A stretch of 64,000 bases of DNA from Candidatus Tenderia electrophaga (GCA_001447805.1 CP013099.1:2303181-2367180), one strand, 5' to 3'. Counted from the stretch's first letter, positions 55,272 to 63,840 are shown. Numbers and translations are program-made. The notes: generated by a model not told the origin, from the sequence alone.

Positions 55272-55573
55272 GATGTAATGCCCGAGCAGTTGAGTCATCG
55301 GGTCTTCATTTACCGCATTCTCAGCCAGATAAGTAAGCATTCTCGGCGTCCCGCTCGTAACCCTTGCCGTTCGAGAAAAACGGCCGGCACGGTGGACGAT
55401 GCTGTGCGCCAATTGTGTGATTTACTGATAACTCGGCGCTTTGACCCAACGGTACCGGGCCGTGCCATCCCATCGGGGCGGTCAATGTACGTATGTGGAA
55501 GTGAATATTTAGATTCAGCGCCGAGCCAAACCAATAGGTCAAGGTGACTGCTCCCGTATGCGCCGTCTTGTGG
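55215..55573 (-). pseudogene. Degenerate IS91-family transposase
   Basis: On the reverse strand a run KTAHTGAVTLTYWFG then SALNLNIHFH matches the conserved HTGAVTLIQRFGSALNLNIHFH block of IS91-type (HUH, rolling-circle) transposases. Further on, in shifted frames, ERDAENAYLSG and then NEDPMTQLLGHYITYRSAVG follow, in the order expected near the C-terminus. Several frameshifts and the loss of both protein ends make it inactive. It begins right at the 3' end of barrel copy B and ends at the IS3-family element. Confidence 0.78.
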
Positions 55574-56120
55574 ACTACCCCCGGTACCATAGACACCTCG
55601 CAACCTCATTTTGAGGCATGTTCGAATGCCTCGGGACTGAACCCACCAAGATGACTATGACGTCGTATACGGTTGTAGAACATCTCGATGTAATCGAAGA
55701 CGTCGGCCCTGGCAAGATCACGGGTTTTATAGATCCGTTTCTTTTCATGTTCCTTCTTTAGGCTGCTGAAGAAAGATTCTGCCACGGCATTGTCCCAGCA
55801 GTTGCCGCGTCGCCTCATGCTGGGTTCCAGGTTATTGGCTTTCAGAAAGCGCAACCAGTCATCACTGCCATACTGTGAGCCCTGGTCGGAGTGTATCATC
55901 ACTCGACTTTGGGGGCGACGACGCCACACTGCCATGATCAATGCATCCAGCACCAGCTCACGGGCTAGCATCGGCTTTACCGACCAGCCCACCACCTTGC
56001 GCGAATACAGATCGACCACGACAGCCAGATACAGCCAACCCTGCCAGGTCCTGAGGTAAGTGATATCCGTCACCCAGGCTACGAGGCCGGAGATGTCCAC
56101 AATACTCGGGGAAGTCCACA
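55569..56120 (-). mobile_element. Internally deleted IS3-family element
   Basis: Both ends carry inverted repeats: TGTGGACTACCCCCGG... at 55569-55599 and its counterpart at 56090-56120, which starts TGTGGACTTCCCCGAG on the other strand. They match at roughly two thirds of positions, including the outer eight bases. Only the C-terminal part of orfB lies between, so orfA and the N-terminus of orfB are deleted. The flanking trinucleotides (TCT, CCA) do not form a target duplication. It is inserted next to the IS91 remnant. Confidence 0.65.
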
Positions 56121-56124
56121 CCAC
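55606..56124 (-). pseudogene. IS3-family transposase OrfB, N-terminally truncated
   Basis: 172 residues of the DDE integrase domain: first Asp in WVTDITYLRTW, second in IHSDQGSQYG, Glu in NAVAESFFSSLKKE, with the typical FDYIEMFYNRIRRHSHLGG end. The catalytic triad is intact, but the helix-turn-helix half of OrfB and all of OrfA are missing. The apparent first 15 residues come from the terminal repeat. It cannot support transposition alone. Confidence 0.88.
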
Positions 56125-56501
56125 CTGACAGGCAATACCTGTACAGGTTATCCTATCCGCCTAGAAACGGATTCCAGCGTTTTTCCATTGCACCCCGGCG
56201 GCAAATCATTGAGTATGGGTTAACACGTTTTTGACTTCCCTCTCACTCACGAAGGTGTGGATACAGGGGGTCCACTACTGCCTTGCCGGATCGGTTAACC
56301 CATGACGGACGTGTCATCAATACCGGAAAAGAGGGTTACCCCTTCAGGCGCCCTACTTGTCAACAACAGCAGCACAAAAAACTAGAAAAAAACAATAAAA
56401 TCAGGCCATAATCTGACCAGACAGGCGTGTCATTTTTCAGATGCGACACCCCTGGGTCAATTTTAAATGCACATCAACATTAGACACACCAGGTCATCGA
56501 A
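56121..56501. other. Upstream region of the mrp operon
   Basis: These 381 bases hold no gene. They include a perfect 12-base palindrome ACCTGTACAGGT (56137-56148), listed separately, and an AT-rich stretch near 56,370-56,410 that may contain the operon promoter. Confidence 0.5.
56137..56148. promoter_or_regulatory. Perfect palindrome ACCTGTACAGGT
   Basis: A 12-base perfect dyad lies about 350 bases upstream of mnhE and just outside the IS3 element. It could be an operator, but its distance from the gene makes this uncertain. Confidence 0.3.
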
Positions 56502-56978
56502 ATGAAATCTTTCAGTTTTACCGTATTACTGTTTCTTTTCTGGATCTTTTTGTCGGGACATCTGGAACCCCTACTGCTGGGGCTGGGGATGGCATCTGTC
56601 GCGCTCACGGTTTTCCTGTCACGGCGGATGAATGTCATCGATCATGAAAGCTATCCGCTGCATCTCTCGGCGAAGTTCCCCGGCTTTTTTGTCTATATAC
56701 TCCGAGAGATCGTCAAGGCAAATATCGATGTTGTTAGACGGATCCTGAGCTGGAGGGCGACGCCGATAAGTCCGCAGATGATCGAAATCCCACAGCCGCA
56801 GGAATCCGATCTGGGGGCGGTGATTTACGCCAATTCCATCACCTTGACCCCCGGCACGGTCACGATCAGCTTATCGAAGAACAGTCTCACCGTTCATGCG
56901 CTCAGCAAGGAGGCGGCCAACGAGCTTGCCACGGGCGCCATGTCAGACGAGATATCTAACCGGGTTTTCAAACAATAG
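56502..56978 (+). CDS. mnhE: Na+/H+ antiporter subunit E (MrpE/MnhE)
   Basis: A 158-residue membrane subunit of a Mrp-type multisubunit cation/proton antiporter. Two N-terminal helices (about 5-45) and the MrpE core follow, with LPRxI-like KFPGFFVYILREIVKANIDV and the conserved NSITLTPGTVTISL. It opens the operon. Its TAG overlaps the GTG of mnhF by one base, so translation is coupled. The Mrp complex exports sodium in exchange for protons and supports pH or salt tolerance. Confidence 0.92.
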   Translation: MKSFSFTVLLFLFWIFLSGHLEPLLLGLGMASVALTVFLSRRMNVIDHESYPLHLSAKFPGFFVYILREIVKANIDVVRRILSWRATPISPQMIEIPQPQESDLGAVIYANSITLTPGTVTISLSKNSLTVHALSKEAANELATGAMSDEISNRVFKQ

Positions 56979-57262
56979 TGTTTATCGCAGCTGCACTGGC
57001 GATCCTTGTGACGATGGGATTGGCCCTCGCGCGCGCGCTTGCCGGGCCCACGACCTATGATCGTATTGCGGCGGTCAACATGTTTGGCACCAAGACTGTG
57101 CTGCTGATCGCTGTCTTGGCGTTTATCTCCGGCAGAGGTGATCTGCTGGATATTGCGCTGGTCTATGCCTTGATCAATTTCATAGGTGTCGTCGCAGCGC
57201 TGAGGCTGGTCACTCGAGGCGATTTTCACTCCTCCGACAGTGATGAAAGCGAAGCTAAGTAA
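56978..57262 (+). CDS. mnhF: Na+/H+ antiporter subunit F (MrpF/MnhF)
   Basis: A 94-residue protein with three membrane helices and the family block RALAGPTTYDRIAAVNMFGT. GTG start, overlapping the mnhE stop by one base. The acidic C-terminal tail DSDESEAK is slightly longer than usual. Confidence 0.92.
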   Translation: MFIAAALAILVTMGLALARALAGPTTYDRIAAVNMFGTKTVLLIAVLAFISGRGDLLDIALVYALINFIGVVAALRLVTRGDFHSSDSDESEAK

Positions 57263-57274
57263 GGGAGCGCCGGA

Positions 57275-57595
57275 ATTATTATCGACATCCTCAGTTGGAT
57301 CTGTCTGTTGGCCGGCGGGGCGCTGGGTATCGTTGGCGGCATCGGCATCCACCGTTTCCCCGACTTTTACAGTCGCCTGCACGCTGCCGGAATAACCGAT
57401 ACTCTTTGCGCCATGTTGATCCTGTTGGGCCTTGGACTACAGGCCGGCTGGAGTCTCACCGCCTTTAAATTGACCTTGATTTTTGTGTTCCTCTTTTTTA
57501 CCAGCCCGACCGCGTCCCACGCGCTGGCAAACGCGGCGCTGCACAGTGGCCTGCGACCCAGGCTGGATAACAATGAACCTGGAGCCGGATCATGA
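57275..57595 (+). CDS. mnhG: Na+/H+ antiporter subunit G (MrpG/MnhG), AUU start
   Basis: A 106-residue protein with three membrane helices and the family motif HRFPDFYSRLHAAGITDTLC. No ATG, GTG or TTG lies at the expected beginning. The frame reads ATT ATT ATC GAC ATC CTC AGT TGG, which matches the usual MIIDILSW opening if the first ATT (57275) initiates. GGGAG sits seven bases upstream, an ideal spacing. The next candidate, TTG 57308, has no ribosome site and would remove most of the first helix. The end overlaps the next gene by four bases. Confidence 0.85.
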   Translation: MIIDILSWICLLAGGALGIVGGIGIHRFPDFYSRLHAAGITDTLCAMLILLGLGLQAGWSLTAFKLTLIFVFLFFTSPTASHALANAALHSGLRPRLDNNEPGAGS

Positions 57596-58182
57596 TCGAT
57601 ACTGTTATCGATGTCACTTTGCTGGCCTTTTTGGCGATCACCGCAGTAGCTATCTTGCGCCTGACAAACCTGTTTGCCATCGTCATGCTGTACGGGATTT
57701 TCAGTCTGCTGTCAGCCGGTCTGTTTGTGGTTATGGATGCCCCCGACGTCGCTTTCACCGAGGCGGCAGTGGGGGCGGGAATCTCCACGGTATTGCTATT
57801 GGCCACCCTGGCCTTGGTCAAAAGATCACAAAAGCCCTACTACGTAGAGGCGCCGCGGACCCACCGTCCATGGTTGCCGCTAATCGTCGCGGTCATAACA
57901 GGTTCAGCACTGGTTTACGGCACCTGGGATATCCCGGGGTTTGGTGCGGCCGAGGCGCCGGCACAAAGTCATGTTGCGCGCTACTACATCGACAATGCAT
58001 TGCAGGAAACGGGTGTGCCGAATGTTGTTACCGCGGTACTGGCGAGTTATCGCGGGTTTGACACCCTGGGCGAGGTCGTGGTGGTTTATACCGCTGGCGT
58101 GGCTGTGCTGCTGCTGATCGGTGGGAGGCGCGCCAAAATGGCGGCCAAACCCAAGCACGAGGAGAGACCAGATGAGTCCTAA
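57592..58182 (+). CDS. Mrp subunit with DUF4040 (MbhD/MbhE-like) region
   Basis: A 196-residue membrane protein with about six helices. The first half carries MLYGIFSLLSAGLFVVMDAP and DVAFTEAAVGAGISTVLLLA, typical of DUF4040/MbhD and of the C-terminal part of MrpA. The second half resembles MbhE and ends with a basic cytoplasmic tail. In classical Mrp operons this piece is fused to the large MrpA subunit; here it is a separate gene, as in Mbh-type complexes. It overlaps MnhB by 11 bases. Confidence 0.85.
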   Translation: MIDTVIDVTLLAFLAITAVAILRLTNLFAIVMLYGIFSLLSAGLFVVMDAPDVAFTEAAVGAGISTVLLLATLALVKRSQKPYYVEAPRTHRPWLPLIVAVITGSALVYGTWDIPGFGAAEAPAQSHVARYYIDNALQETGVPNVVTAVLASYRGFDTLGEVVVVYTAGVAVLLLIGGRRAKMAAKPKHEERPDES

Positions 58183-58591
58183 CCTTATCCTGCATGTTAT
58201 TGCCAAATTCGTTATTCCACTGATTATTCTGTTTGCACTCTATGTTCAGTTTCATGGCGATTTCGGGCCGGGTGGCGGTTTTCAGGCCGGGGTCATTTTC
58301 AGCGCCGCGCTCATTCTTTACGCCTTGGTGTTCGGGCTTGACGCCGCAGAAAAGATCATCCCCTCACATTGGTTACACAGACTGGCTGCGCTGGGCGTGG
58401 TGATCTATGCCGGGGTTGGAGTGGTGTCCTTGCTGTTAGGTGGCAATTATCTCGATTACACAGTGATGGGCAGCACTCAGATTGCCGGGCAACATCTGGG
58501 AATTCTGCTGGTGGAGCTGGGCGTGGGGATTACGGTGACATCGGTTATGTTGATTCTTTTTTTTGCCTTCGCAGGCAGGGCTAGAGAATGA
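58172..58591 (+). CDS. mnhB: Na+/H+ antiporter subunit B (MrpB/MnhB)
   Basis: A 139-residue membrane subunit with four helices and the MnhB signature QFHGDFGPGGGFQAGVIFSA. I use ATG 58172, preceded by GAGGAGAG, not a longer upstream frame. It overlaps both the preceding gene (11 bases) and mnhC (4 bases). Confidence 0.92.
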   Translation: MSPNLILHVIAKFVIPLIILFALYVQFHGDFGPGGGFQAGVIFSAALILYALVFGLDAAEKIIPSHWLHRLAALGVVIYAGVGVVSLLLGGNYLDYTVMGSTQIAGQHLGILLVELGVGITVTSVMLILFFAFAGRARE

Positions 58592-58947
58592 TGGATTTCT
58601 TTATTGGCCACTACAACTACTGGATCGTGATTTTTTTAATGATGGTCGGGCTCTATACGGTAATAAGCCGCGGCAACCTGATAAAAAAGATTATCGGCCT
58701 GAATATCTTCCAGGTCTCGGTCTTTATTCTCTATATCAGCCTCGGCACCGTGGAGGGCGGGGCGGCGCCTATTATCACTGAGGGCGTCGAGGTCTATTCC
58801 AACCCCCTACCCCATGTGTTGATCCTAACTGCCATCGTGGTGGGCGTGGCAACGACGGCGCTGGCGCTGGCTTTGGTGGTACGCATCAAAGAGTCCTACG
58901 GCACCATTGAAGAGAATGAAATTCATAATCAGGATCATTCGCTGTAA
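58588..58947 (+). CDS. mnhC: Na+/H+ antiporter subunit C (MrpC/MnhC, NuoK-like)
   Basis: A 119-residue, three-helix NuoK-type subunit with LYTVISRGNLIKKIIGLNIF and the proton-path HVLILTAIVVGVATTALALA block. It overlaps its neighbours by four and one bases, in keeping with a tightly coupled operon. Confidence 0.92.
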   Translation: MMDFFIGHYNYWIVIFLMMVGLYTVISRGNLIKKIIGLNIFQVSVFILYISLGTVEGGAAPIITEGVEVYSNPLPHVLILTAIVVGVATTALALALVVRIKESYGTIEENEIHNQDHSL

Positions 58948-60422
58948 TGGAGAATCATTTTAGCCTGTTGTTGGTGGTGGTACCGCTGATCGCAGCGCCT
59001 GTGGTCGCCGTATTGCCCCGTGGCCGATGGCCCTGGGCGGTTGCGTTTATTGTTGCGGCCTCGTGTGCCGTACTTGCCGGGATGCAGCTGTGGACGGTGG
59101 TTCATGAGGGGACCATCAGTTACGCACTGGGTGGCTGGGCGCCGCCCTGGGGGATTGAGTACCGTATCGATGCCGTCAATGCCTTCATGGCCTTGATCGT
59201 AGCCGCTATTGCTGCGATCACACTACCCTATGCTTTACTCAGCGCAGAGCGGGAGATCCCTGATGAAAAGATCCCGCTTTTCTATAGCGCCATGCTGCTC
59301 TGTTTGGCCGGTCTTCTGGGGATCACTCAGACCGGTGATATCTTTAACGTGTTTGTCTTTCTGGAGATATCATCACTTTCCTCCTACGCATTGATCAGCC
59401 TTGGTAAAAAGCGGCAAGCGCTCACTGCCGCCTATCAATATCTGATCATGGGCACCATCGGTGCCACCTTCTATTTGATTGGCGTCGGCCTGATCTATTC
59501 CCAAACCGGCAGCCTGAATATGCTGGATGTCGCAAGCATTCTACCCGGCGTGCAGCATCTGAAAACGGTGGAAACCGGCTTCGCCTTCATCATGATCGGC
59601 ATCGCACTCAAGCTGGCACTGTTTCCTCTGCATCTCTGGCTGCCCAATGCCTACACCTACGCACCTTCAGTGGTCACTGTTTTTCTGGCAGCGACGGCTA
59701 CAAAAGTAGCGGTCTATGTGCTGCTGCGCATACTGTTTACGGTTTTTCCGGAGGGCTTTGCGCTGGCCACGCCCGCCAACGAACTGTTCATCGTTGCAGG
59801 TATCACCGGCATTATCAGTGCCTCGATCTATGCCATCTACCAGGCGGATGTCAAACGATTGCTGGCCTACTCCAGCGTGGCGCAAATCGGTTATATGGCG
59901 CTGGGGATCGGGCTTGCATCGACGGCAGGCATCGCCGCCGCACTGATCCACCTGTTCAACCATGCCTTGATGAAGGGTGCACTATTCATGGCGGTCGGCG
60001 CGATCATCTACCGTATCGGCGCATGCCGTATGGAAGAGATACAGGGCCTCGGCAGGACGATGCCCTGGACCTTCGGCGCCATCGTCATCGCTGGTCTTAG
60101 CCTCATCGGCGTACCGGGTACCGCCGGTTTCGTCAGCAAATGGTATCTGGTAATCGCAGCGCTTGAGCAACAGGCGTGGATCTCTGTCGCCGTTATCCTG
60201 CTCGGTTCTCTGCTGGCTGTGGTCTACATCGGCAAGATCATAGAGGCTCTCTACTTCAAGCCGGTCACGGACGCCGGAAAAACAGTCAGCGAGGCGCCCA
60301 TGTTGCTGCTGGTACCGACCTGGCTCCTGGTGCTTGCCAATCTCTACTTCGGTCTGGATACCGACCTGACTGTAGGCGTGGCTGAGAAAGCGGCGGCCGT
60401 TCTTGGAGGCATGGCCCCATGA
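58947..60422 (+). CDS. mnhD: Na+/H+ antiporter subunit D (MrpD/MnhD)
   Basis: A 491-residue proton-translocating subunit of the NuoL/M/N family with about 14 helices. Visible key features are the conserved Glu in FNVFVFLEISSLSSYAL, the Lys in LKLALFPLHLWLPNAY with its His/Trp, and the KRLLAYSSVAQIGY helix break. First of three related large subunits here. It overlaps the next gene by four bases (ATGA). Confidence 0.93.
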   Translation: MENHFSLLLVVVPLIAAPVVAVLPRGRWPWAVAFIVAASCAVLAGMQLWTVVHEGTISYALGGWAPPWGIEYRIDAVNAFMALIVAAIAAITLPYALLSAEREIPDEKIPLFYSAMLLCLAGLLGITQTGDIFNVFVFLEISSLSSYALISLGKKRQALTAAYQYLIMGTIGATFYLIGVGLIYSQTGSLNMLDVASILPGVQHLKTVETGFAFIMIGIALKLALFPLHLWLPNAYTYAPSVVTVFLAATATKVAVYVLLRILFTVFPEGFALATPANELFIVAGITGIISASIYAIYQADVKRLLAYSSVAQIGYMALGIGLASTAGIAAALIHLFNHALMKGALFMAVGAIIYRIGACRMEEIQGLGRTMPWTFGAIVIAGLSLIGVPGTAGFVSKWYLVIAALEQQAWISVAVILLGSLLAVVYIGKIIEALYFKPVTDAGKTVSEAPMLLLVPTWLLVLANLYFGLDTDLTVGVAEKAAAVLGGMAP

Positions 60423-61885
60423 GTGCCGAGATTCTGCTGCTGACAACCCTCCTGCTACCGCTGGTGGGCGCGGCCGGCATTATTATTGCCCGCCACACCC
60501 CTGATATTAGAGAGGGGATCACGCTGCTGACATCGACGCTGATCGCCATCCTGGTGCTGATGATCGCAGCGCGCTTCATGGATGGCGAGCAGTTTACCCT
60601 CACCGTGATGGAGCCACTGCCGGGCATCGCCATCGCCTTCGAGATCGAGGCATTGGGGATGCTATTTGCCCTGGTTGCCGGACTGTTGTGGGTGGTGACC
60701 TCGATCTACGCCATCGGTTATATGCGCAGCCATAACGAGCAGAATCAGACACGATTCTTCGCCGCATTTGCCGTGTCTATCGCCGCGACGATGGGCATCG
60801 CCTTCTCGGCCAACCTGTTCACGCTGTTCCTGTTCTATGAGATGTTGACTCTGGCCACCTGGCCGCTGGTCACCCATGCCGGCACAGCTGAAGCGAAGCG
60901 CGGCGGACGTACTTATCTCGGCATCTTACTCGGCACATCCATCGGCCTGTTCCTGCTGGCCATCCTGGTCACATGGTCGCTTACCGGCCGTGTCGACTTC
61001 CAGCACGGCGGTATACTGTCCGGCCATATCGATCCTGCCTGGGCCGGTTTGCTCTATGCTCTGTTCCTGTTCGGTATCGGCAAGGCCGCCGTGATGCCCT
61101 TCCACCGCTGGCTACCCGCGGCGATGGTGGCGCCCACGCCGGTCAGCGCCCTGCTGCACGCGGTAGCCGTGGTCAAGGCCGGTGTCTTCACCCTGCTTAA
61201 GGTGACGATCTACATCTTTGGTGGCGAATTCATCCTTTCCAATGATGTGACCGGCGGCCTGATCTGGGTAGCCGCCGCCACCATATTGATCGCCTCCATG
61301 GTTGCGATGACCCAGGACAATCTCAAGGCACGGCTGGCCTACTCCACCGTCAGCCAACTGAGTTACATTGTACTGGGGGCCATGTTGGCCAGCAAAGCGG
61401 GGTTGATAGGCGCCTCCATGCATATCGCGATGCATGCCTTTGCCAAGATCACCCTGTTTTTTGCCGCAGGCGCCATTTTCGTCGCCAGCCATAAAAAACG
61501 GGTCAGCGAGCTGGATGGGCTGGGTCGCGCCATGCCCGTCACCTTTGCGGCCTTCTTTATCGGCACCTTGAGCATCATCGGTATGCCACCTTTCGGCGGC
61601 ATGTGGAGCAAGTGGTACCTTGGCCTGGGTGCGGTAGAGACGGCACAGCTGTTGCTGCTTGCCGTATTGATGATCAGCTCACTACTCAACATCATGTATC
61701 TGCTGCCCATCCCTATCCGCGCCTTTTTCAGCAAACCGGAGAGTGGTGAACACTATAGCAACATCGCGGAAGCGCCGACGCCGATGCTGCTGGCAATGGT
61801 GATTACCTCGACCGCCTGCGTCATCCTCTTCTTCTATCCCGACCCTTTCTATCGACTGGCGGGTTTAGCTGCCGGAGGCTACTGA
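60419..61885 (+). CDS. Second MrpD/NuoM-type proton-conducting subunit
   Basis: A 488-residue membrane protein of the same family as mnhD, with TLFLFYEMLTLATWPLVTHA, the path residues GKAAVMPFHRWLPAAMVAPT and LKARLAYSTVSQLSYIVLGA. It is distinct in sequence from mnhD, so this is an old duplication or a subunit of different origin. It overlaps mnhD by four bases and is followed one base later by a small gene. Confidence 0.9.
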   Translation: MSAEILLLTTLLLPLVGAAGIIIARHTPDIREGITLLTSTLIAILVLMIAARFMDGEQFTLTVMEPLPGIAIAFEIEALGMLFALVAGLLWVVTSIYAIGYMRSHNEQNQTRFFAAFAVSIAATMGIAFSANLFTLFLFYEMLTLATWPLVTHAGTAEAKRGGRTYLGILLGTSIGLFLLAILVTWSLTGRVDFQHGGILSGHIDPAWAGLLYALFLFGIGKAAVMPFHRWLPAAMVAPTPVSALLHAVAVVKAGVFTLLKVTIYIFGGEFILSNDVTGGLIWVAAATILIASMVAMTQDNLKARLAYSTVSQLSYIVLGAMLASKAGLIGASMHIAMHAFAKITLFFAAGAIFVASHKKRVSELDGLGRAMPVTFAAFFIGTLSIIGMPPFGGMWSKWYLGLGAVETAQLLLLAVLMISSLLNIMYLLPIPIRAFFSKPESGEHYSNIAEAPTPMLLAMVITSTACVILFFYPDPFYRLAGLAAGGY

Positions 61886-61886
61886 C

Positions 61887-62141
61887 ATGTCAGATAAAAA
61901 AGAGAAAATCCATTTATTTGACCGGCCGGAGAATGTTAAACGCTTGCTCACGGGCTTCTATGCCATCTGCATTCTGCTGCTGCTGGCCGACTTTGTGCTG
62001 CACCGCCACGTCGGCTTTGACTGGGAGAAGATACCGGCGTTTTACGCCTTGTACGGCTTTATCGCCTGCGTCCTGCTGGTTCTCATTGCGAAGAAACTAC
62101 GCAATGTCGTGATGCGCAAGGAAGACTATTACGATGAGTGA
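61887..62141 (+). CDS. Small two-helix membrane protein in the mrp operon
   Basis: An 84-residue protein with a charged N-terminus (MSDKKEKIHLFDRPENVKRL), two membrane helices (about 22-42 and 51-72) and an acidic end EDYYDE. It begins one base after the upstream subunit and overlaps the next gene by eight bases. I recognise no named family with certainty. Position between two proton-conducting subunits suggests a structural subunit specific to this type of complex. Confidence 0.8.
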   Translation: MSDKKEKIHLFDRPENVKRLLTGFYAICILLLLADFVLHRHVGFDWEKIPAFYALYGFIACVLLVLIAKKLRNVVMRKEDYYDE

Positions 62142-63840
62142 GTTCCCCCCGTTTCTGCTCTTTTTTGGAGCGGCGGTATTAGTTGCCATTACCCGCGGCT
62201 TGCCACGACAACTGATACTGCTGGCAACCCCCGTAATTACGGGACTCTATCTCTGGCTGGGCATCAATCCCGAAGCCGATGTCGCTTATACCCTCATGAG
62301 CTATGAGCTCACGCTCGTACGGGCGGATAAACTCAGCTTGCTGTTCGGCTATCTGTTCTGTATCGCCAGCTTTTTTGCAGGCATCTTCTCCCTCCATGTA
62401 GAGGATACAAAACAGCATATTGCCGGGGTGATGTACGCGGGCAGCGCATTGGGTGCGGTATTTTCCGGTGATCTGATCACCCTGTTCATCTTTTGGGAGC
62501 TGTTGGCGATAAGTTCCGTGTTTCTCATCTGGGCACGCGGCACAGAGCGGGCATTGCGGGCCGGCATGCGCTATCTGGTCTTTCAGGTCCTGTCGGGGGT
62601 ACTGCTGCTGGCCGGCGCACTGGTCTACTATCGCAACACAGGCTCGCTCGAATTTGACCACATCGGTCTGGATGCGGGTATTGCAGGCTGGTTGATCTTT
62701 ATCGCCTTCGGGATCAAAAGTGCCTTTCCGTTTCTGCACAGCTGGCTTACCGATGGCTATCCTGAAGCGACAGTGACCGGCACGGTCTTACTCTCCGCCT
62801 TTACCACCAAGGTTGCCGTCTACGCCCTTGCGCGTGGCTTTGCGGGTGAGGAAATCCTGATCTATATCGGTGTCACGATGGCTTGCTTCCCGATTTTCTA
62901 CGCTGTTATCGAGAATGACCTGCGTAAAGTGCTGGCCTATAGCTTGATCAACCAGATCGGCTTCATGGTGACGGGTATTGGTATCGGCACCGCCCTGGCA
63001 CTGAACGGTGCCGTTGCCCATGCGTTTAGCGACGTGATCTTTAAAGGATTGCTGTTTATGAGCATGGGTGCAGTGCTCTATCGGGTCGGCAACATCAATG
63101 GCTCGGATCTGGGTGGGCTCTATAAGTCCATGCCCAAAACAACCGTGCTCTGCATTATCGGTGCACTGTCCATCTCGGCGTTTCCGTTATTCAGTGGCTT
63201 TGTCAGCAAGTCGATGGTGATGACCGCACTGATGAAGGAGGACTATGCTTATATCTGGCTGCTGATGCTGTTTGCCTCCGCCGGTGTATTCCACCATGCA
63301 GGCATCAAGATCCCGTACTTCGCGTTTTTTGCCCATGACTCCGGCATTCGTACTCAAGAAGCGCCCCGGAATATGCTGGTTGCCATGAGTGTGGCTGCAC
63401 TGCTCTGTATCTTTATTGGTACCCAGCCCCAGTATCTCTATGCGCTGCTGCCCTGGGAGATGGACTACTGGCCCTATGATACGACTCATGTCCTGGCCCA
63501 ATTGCAGTTACTCTTCTTCTCCGCTCTGGCCTTTGTCTGGTTGAATAAACGAGGGTTGTATCCACCGGAGCTGCGCTCGGTCAATCTGGATATGGAGTGG
63601 TTCTATCGCAGGTTGGTGCCTGCTGGCGCGCAACGAACCCTGAACCTTCTGCACAGTGCAAAAGAAACTACGCTGGCAACAGTAAGGGCATACATGCAGG
63701 GTATGCAAAACGAATTCGGAAAATCTCCGATGGCCAAATATCATCTCTCGGAGAGTTGGCCTACCGGGAGCATGATCTTCTGGATTTCAGCCATCCTTGC
63801 TGCTTTTCTGTTGCTGGATCTCTTTGGTGTGGGGCGTTAG
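62134..63840 (+). CDS. Third MrpD/NuoL-type proton-conducting subunit
   Basis: A 568-residue large membrane protein of the MrpA/D family with about 14 helices. The motif LITLFIFWELLAISSVFLIW has the usual Glu. GIKSAFPFLHSWLTDGYPEA keeps Lys and His, and NDLRKVLAYSLINQIGFMVT is the discontinuous-helix block. It has a C-terminal extension of about 70 residues ending in a membrane helix (MIFWISAILAAFLLLDLFGV), as in NuoL-like subunits with an anchoring tail. It closes the operon. It lacks the MrpA C-terminal domain, which is encoded separately at 57,592. Confidence 0.9.
   Translation: MSEFPPFLLFFGAAVLVAITRGLPRQLILLATPVITGLYLWLGINPEADVAYTLMSYELTLVRADKLSLLFGYLFCIASFFAGIFSLHVEDTKQHIAGVMYAGSALGAVFSGDLITLFIFWELLAISSVFLIWARGTERALRAGMRYLVFQVLSGVLLLAGALVYYRNTGSLEFDHIGLDAGIAGWLIFIAFGIKSAFPFLHSWLTDGYPEATVTGTVLLSAFTTKVAVYALARGFAGEEILIYIGVTMACFPIFYAVIENDLRKVLAYSLINQIGFMVTGIGIGTALALNGAVAHAFSDVIFKGLLFMSMGAVLYRVGNINGSDLGGLYKSMPKTTVLCIIGALSISAFPLFSGFVSKSMVMTALMKEDYAYIWLLMLFASAGVFHHAGIKIPYFAFFAHDSGIRTQEAPRNMLVAMSVAALLCIFIGTQPQYLYALLPWEMDYWPYDTTHVLAQLQLLFFSALAFVWLNKRGLYPPELRSVNLDMEWFYRRLVPAGAQRTLNLLHSAKETTLATVRAYMQGMQNEFGKSPMAKYHLSESWPTGSMIFWISAILAAFLLLDLFGVGR

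Noticed and set aside
56101-56160. A LexA (SOS) box at the palindrome ACCTGTACAGGT
   Set aside because: A LexA box needs CTGT-N8-ACAG; here the half-sites touch without a spacer.
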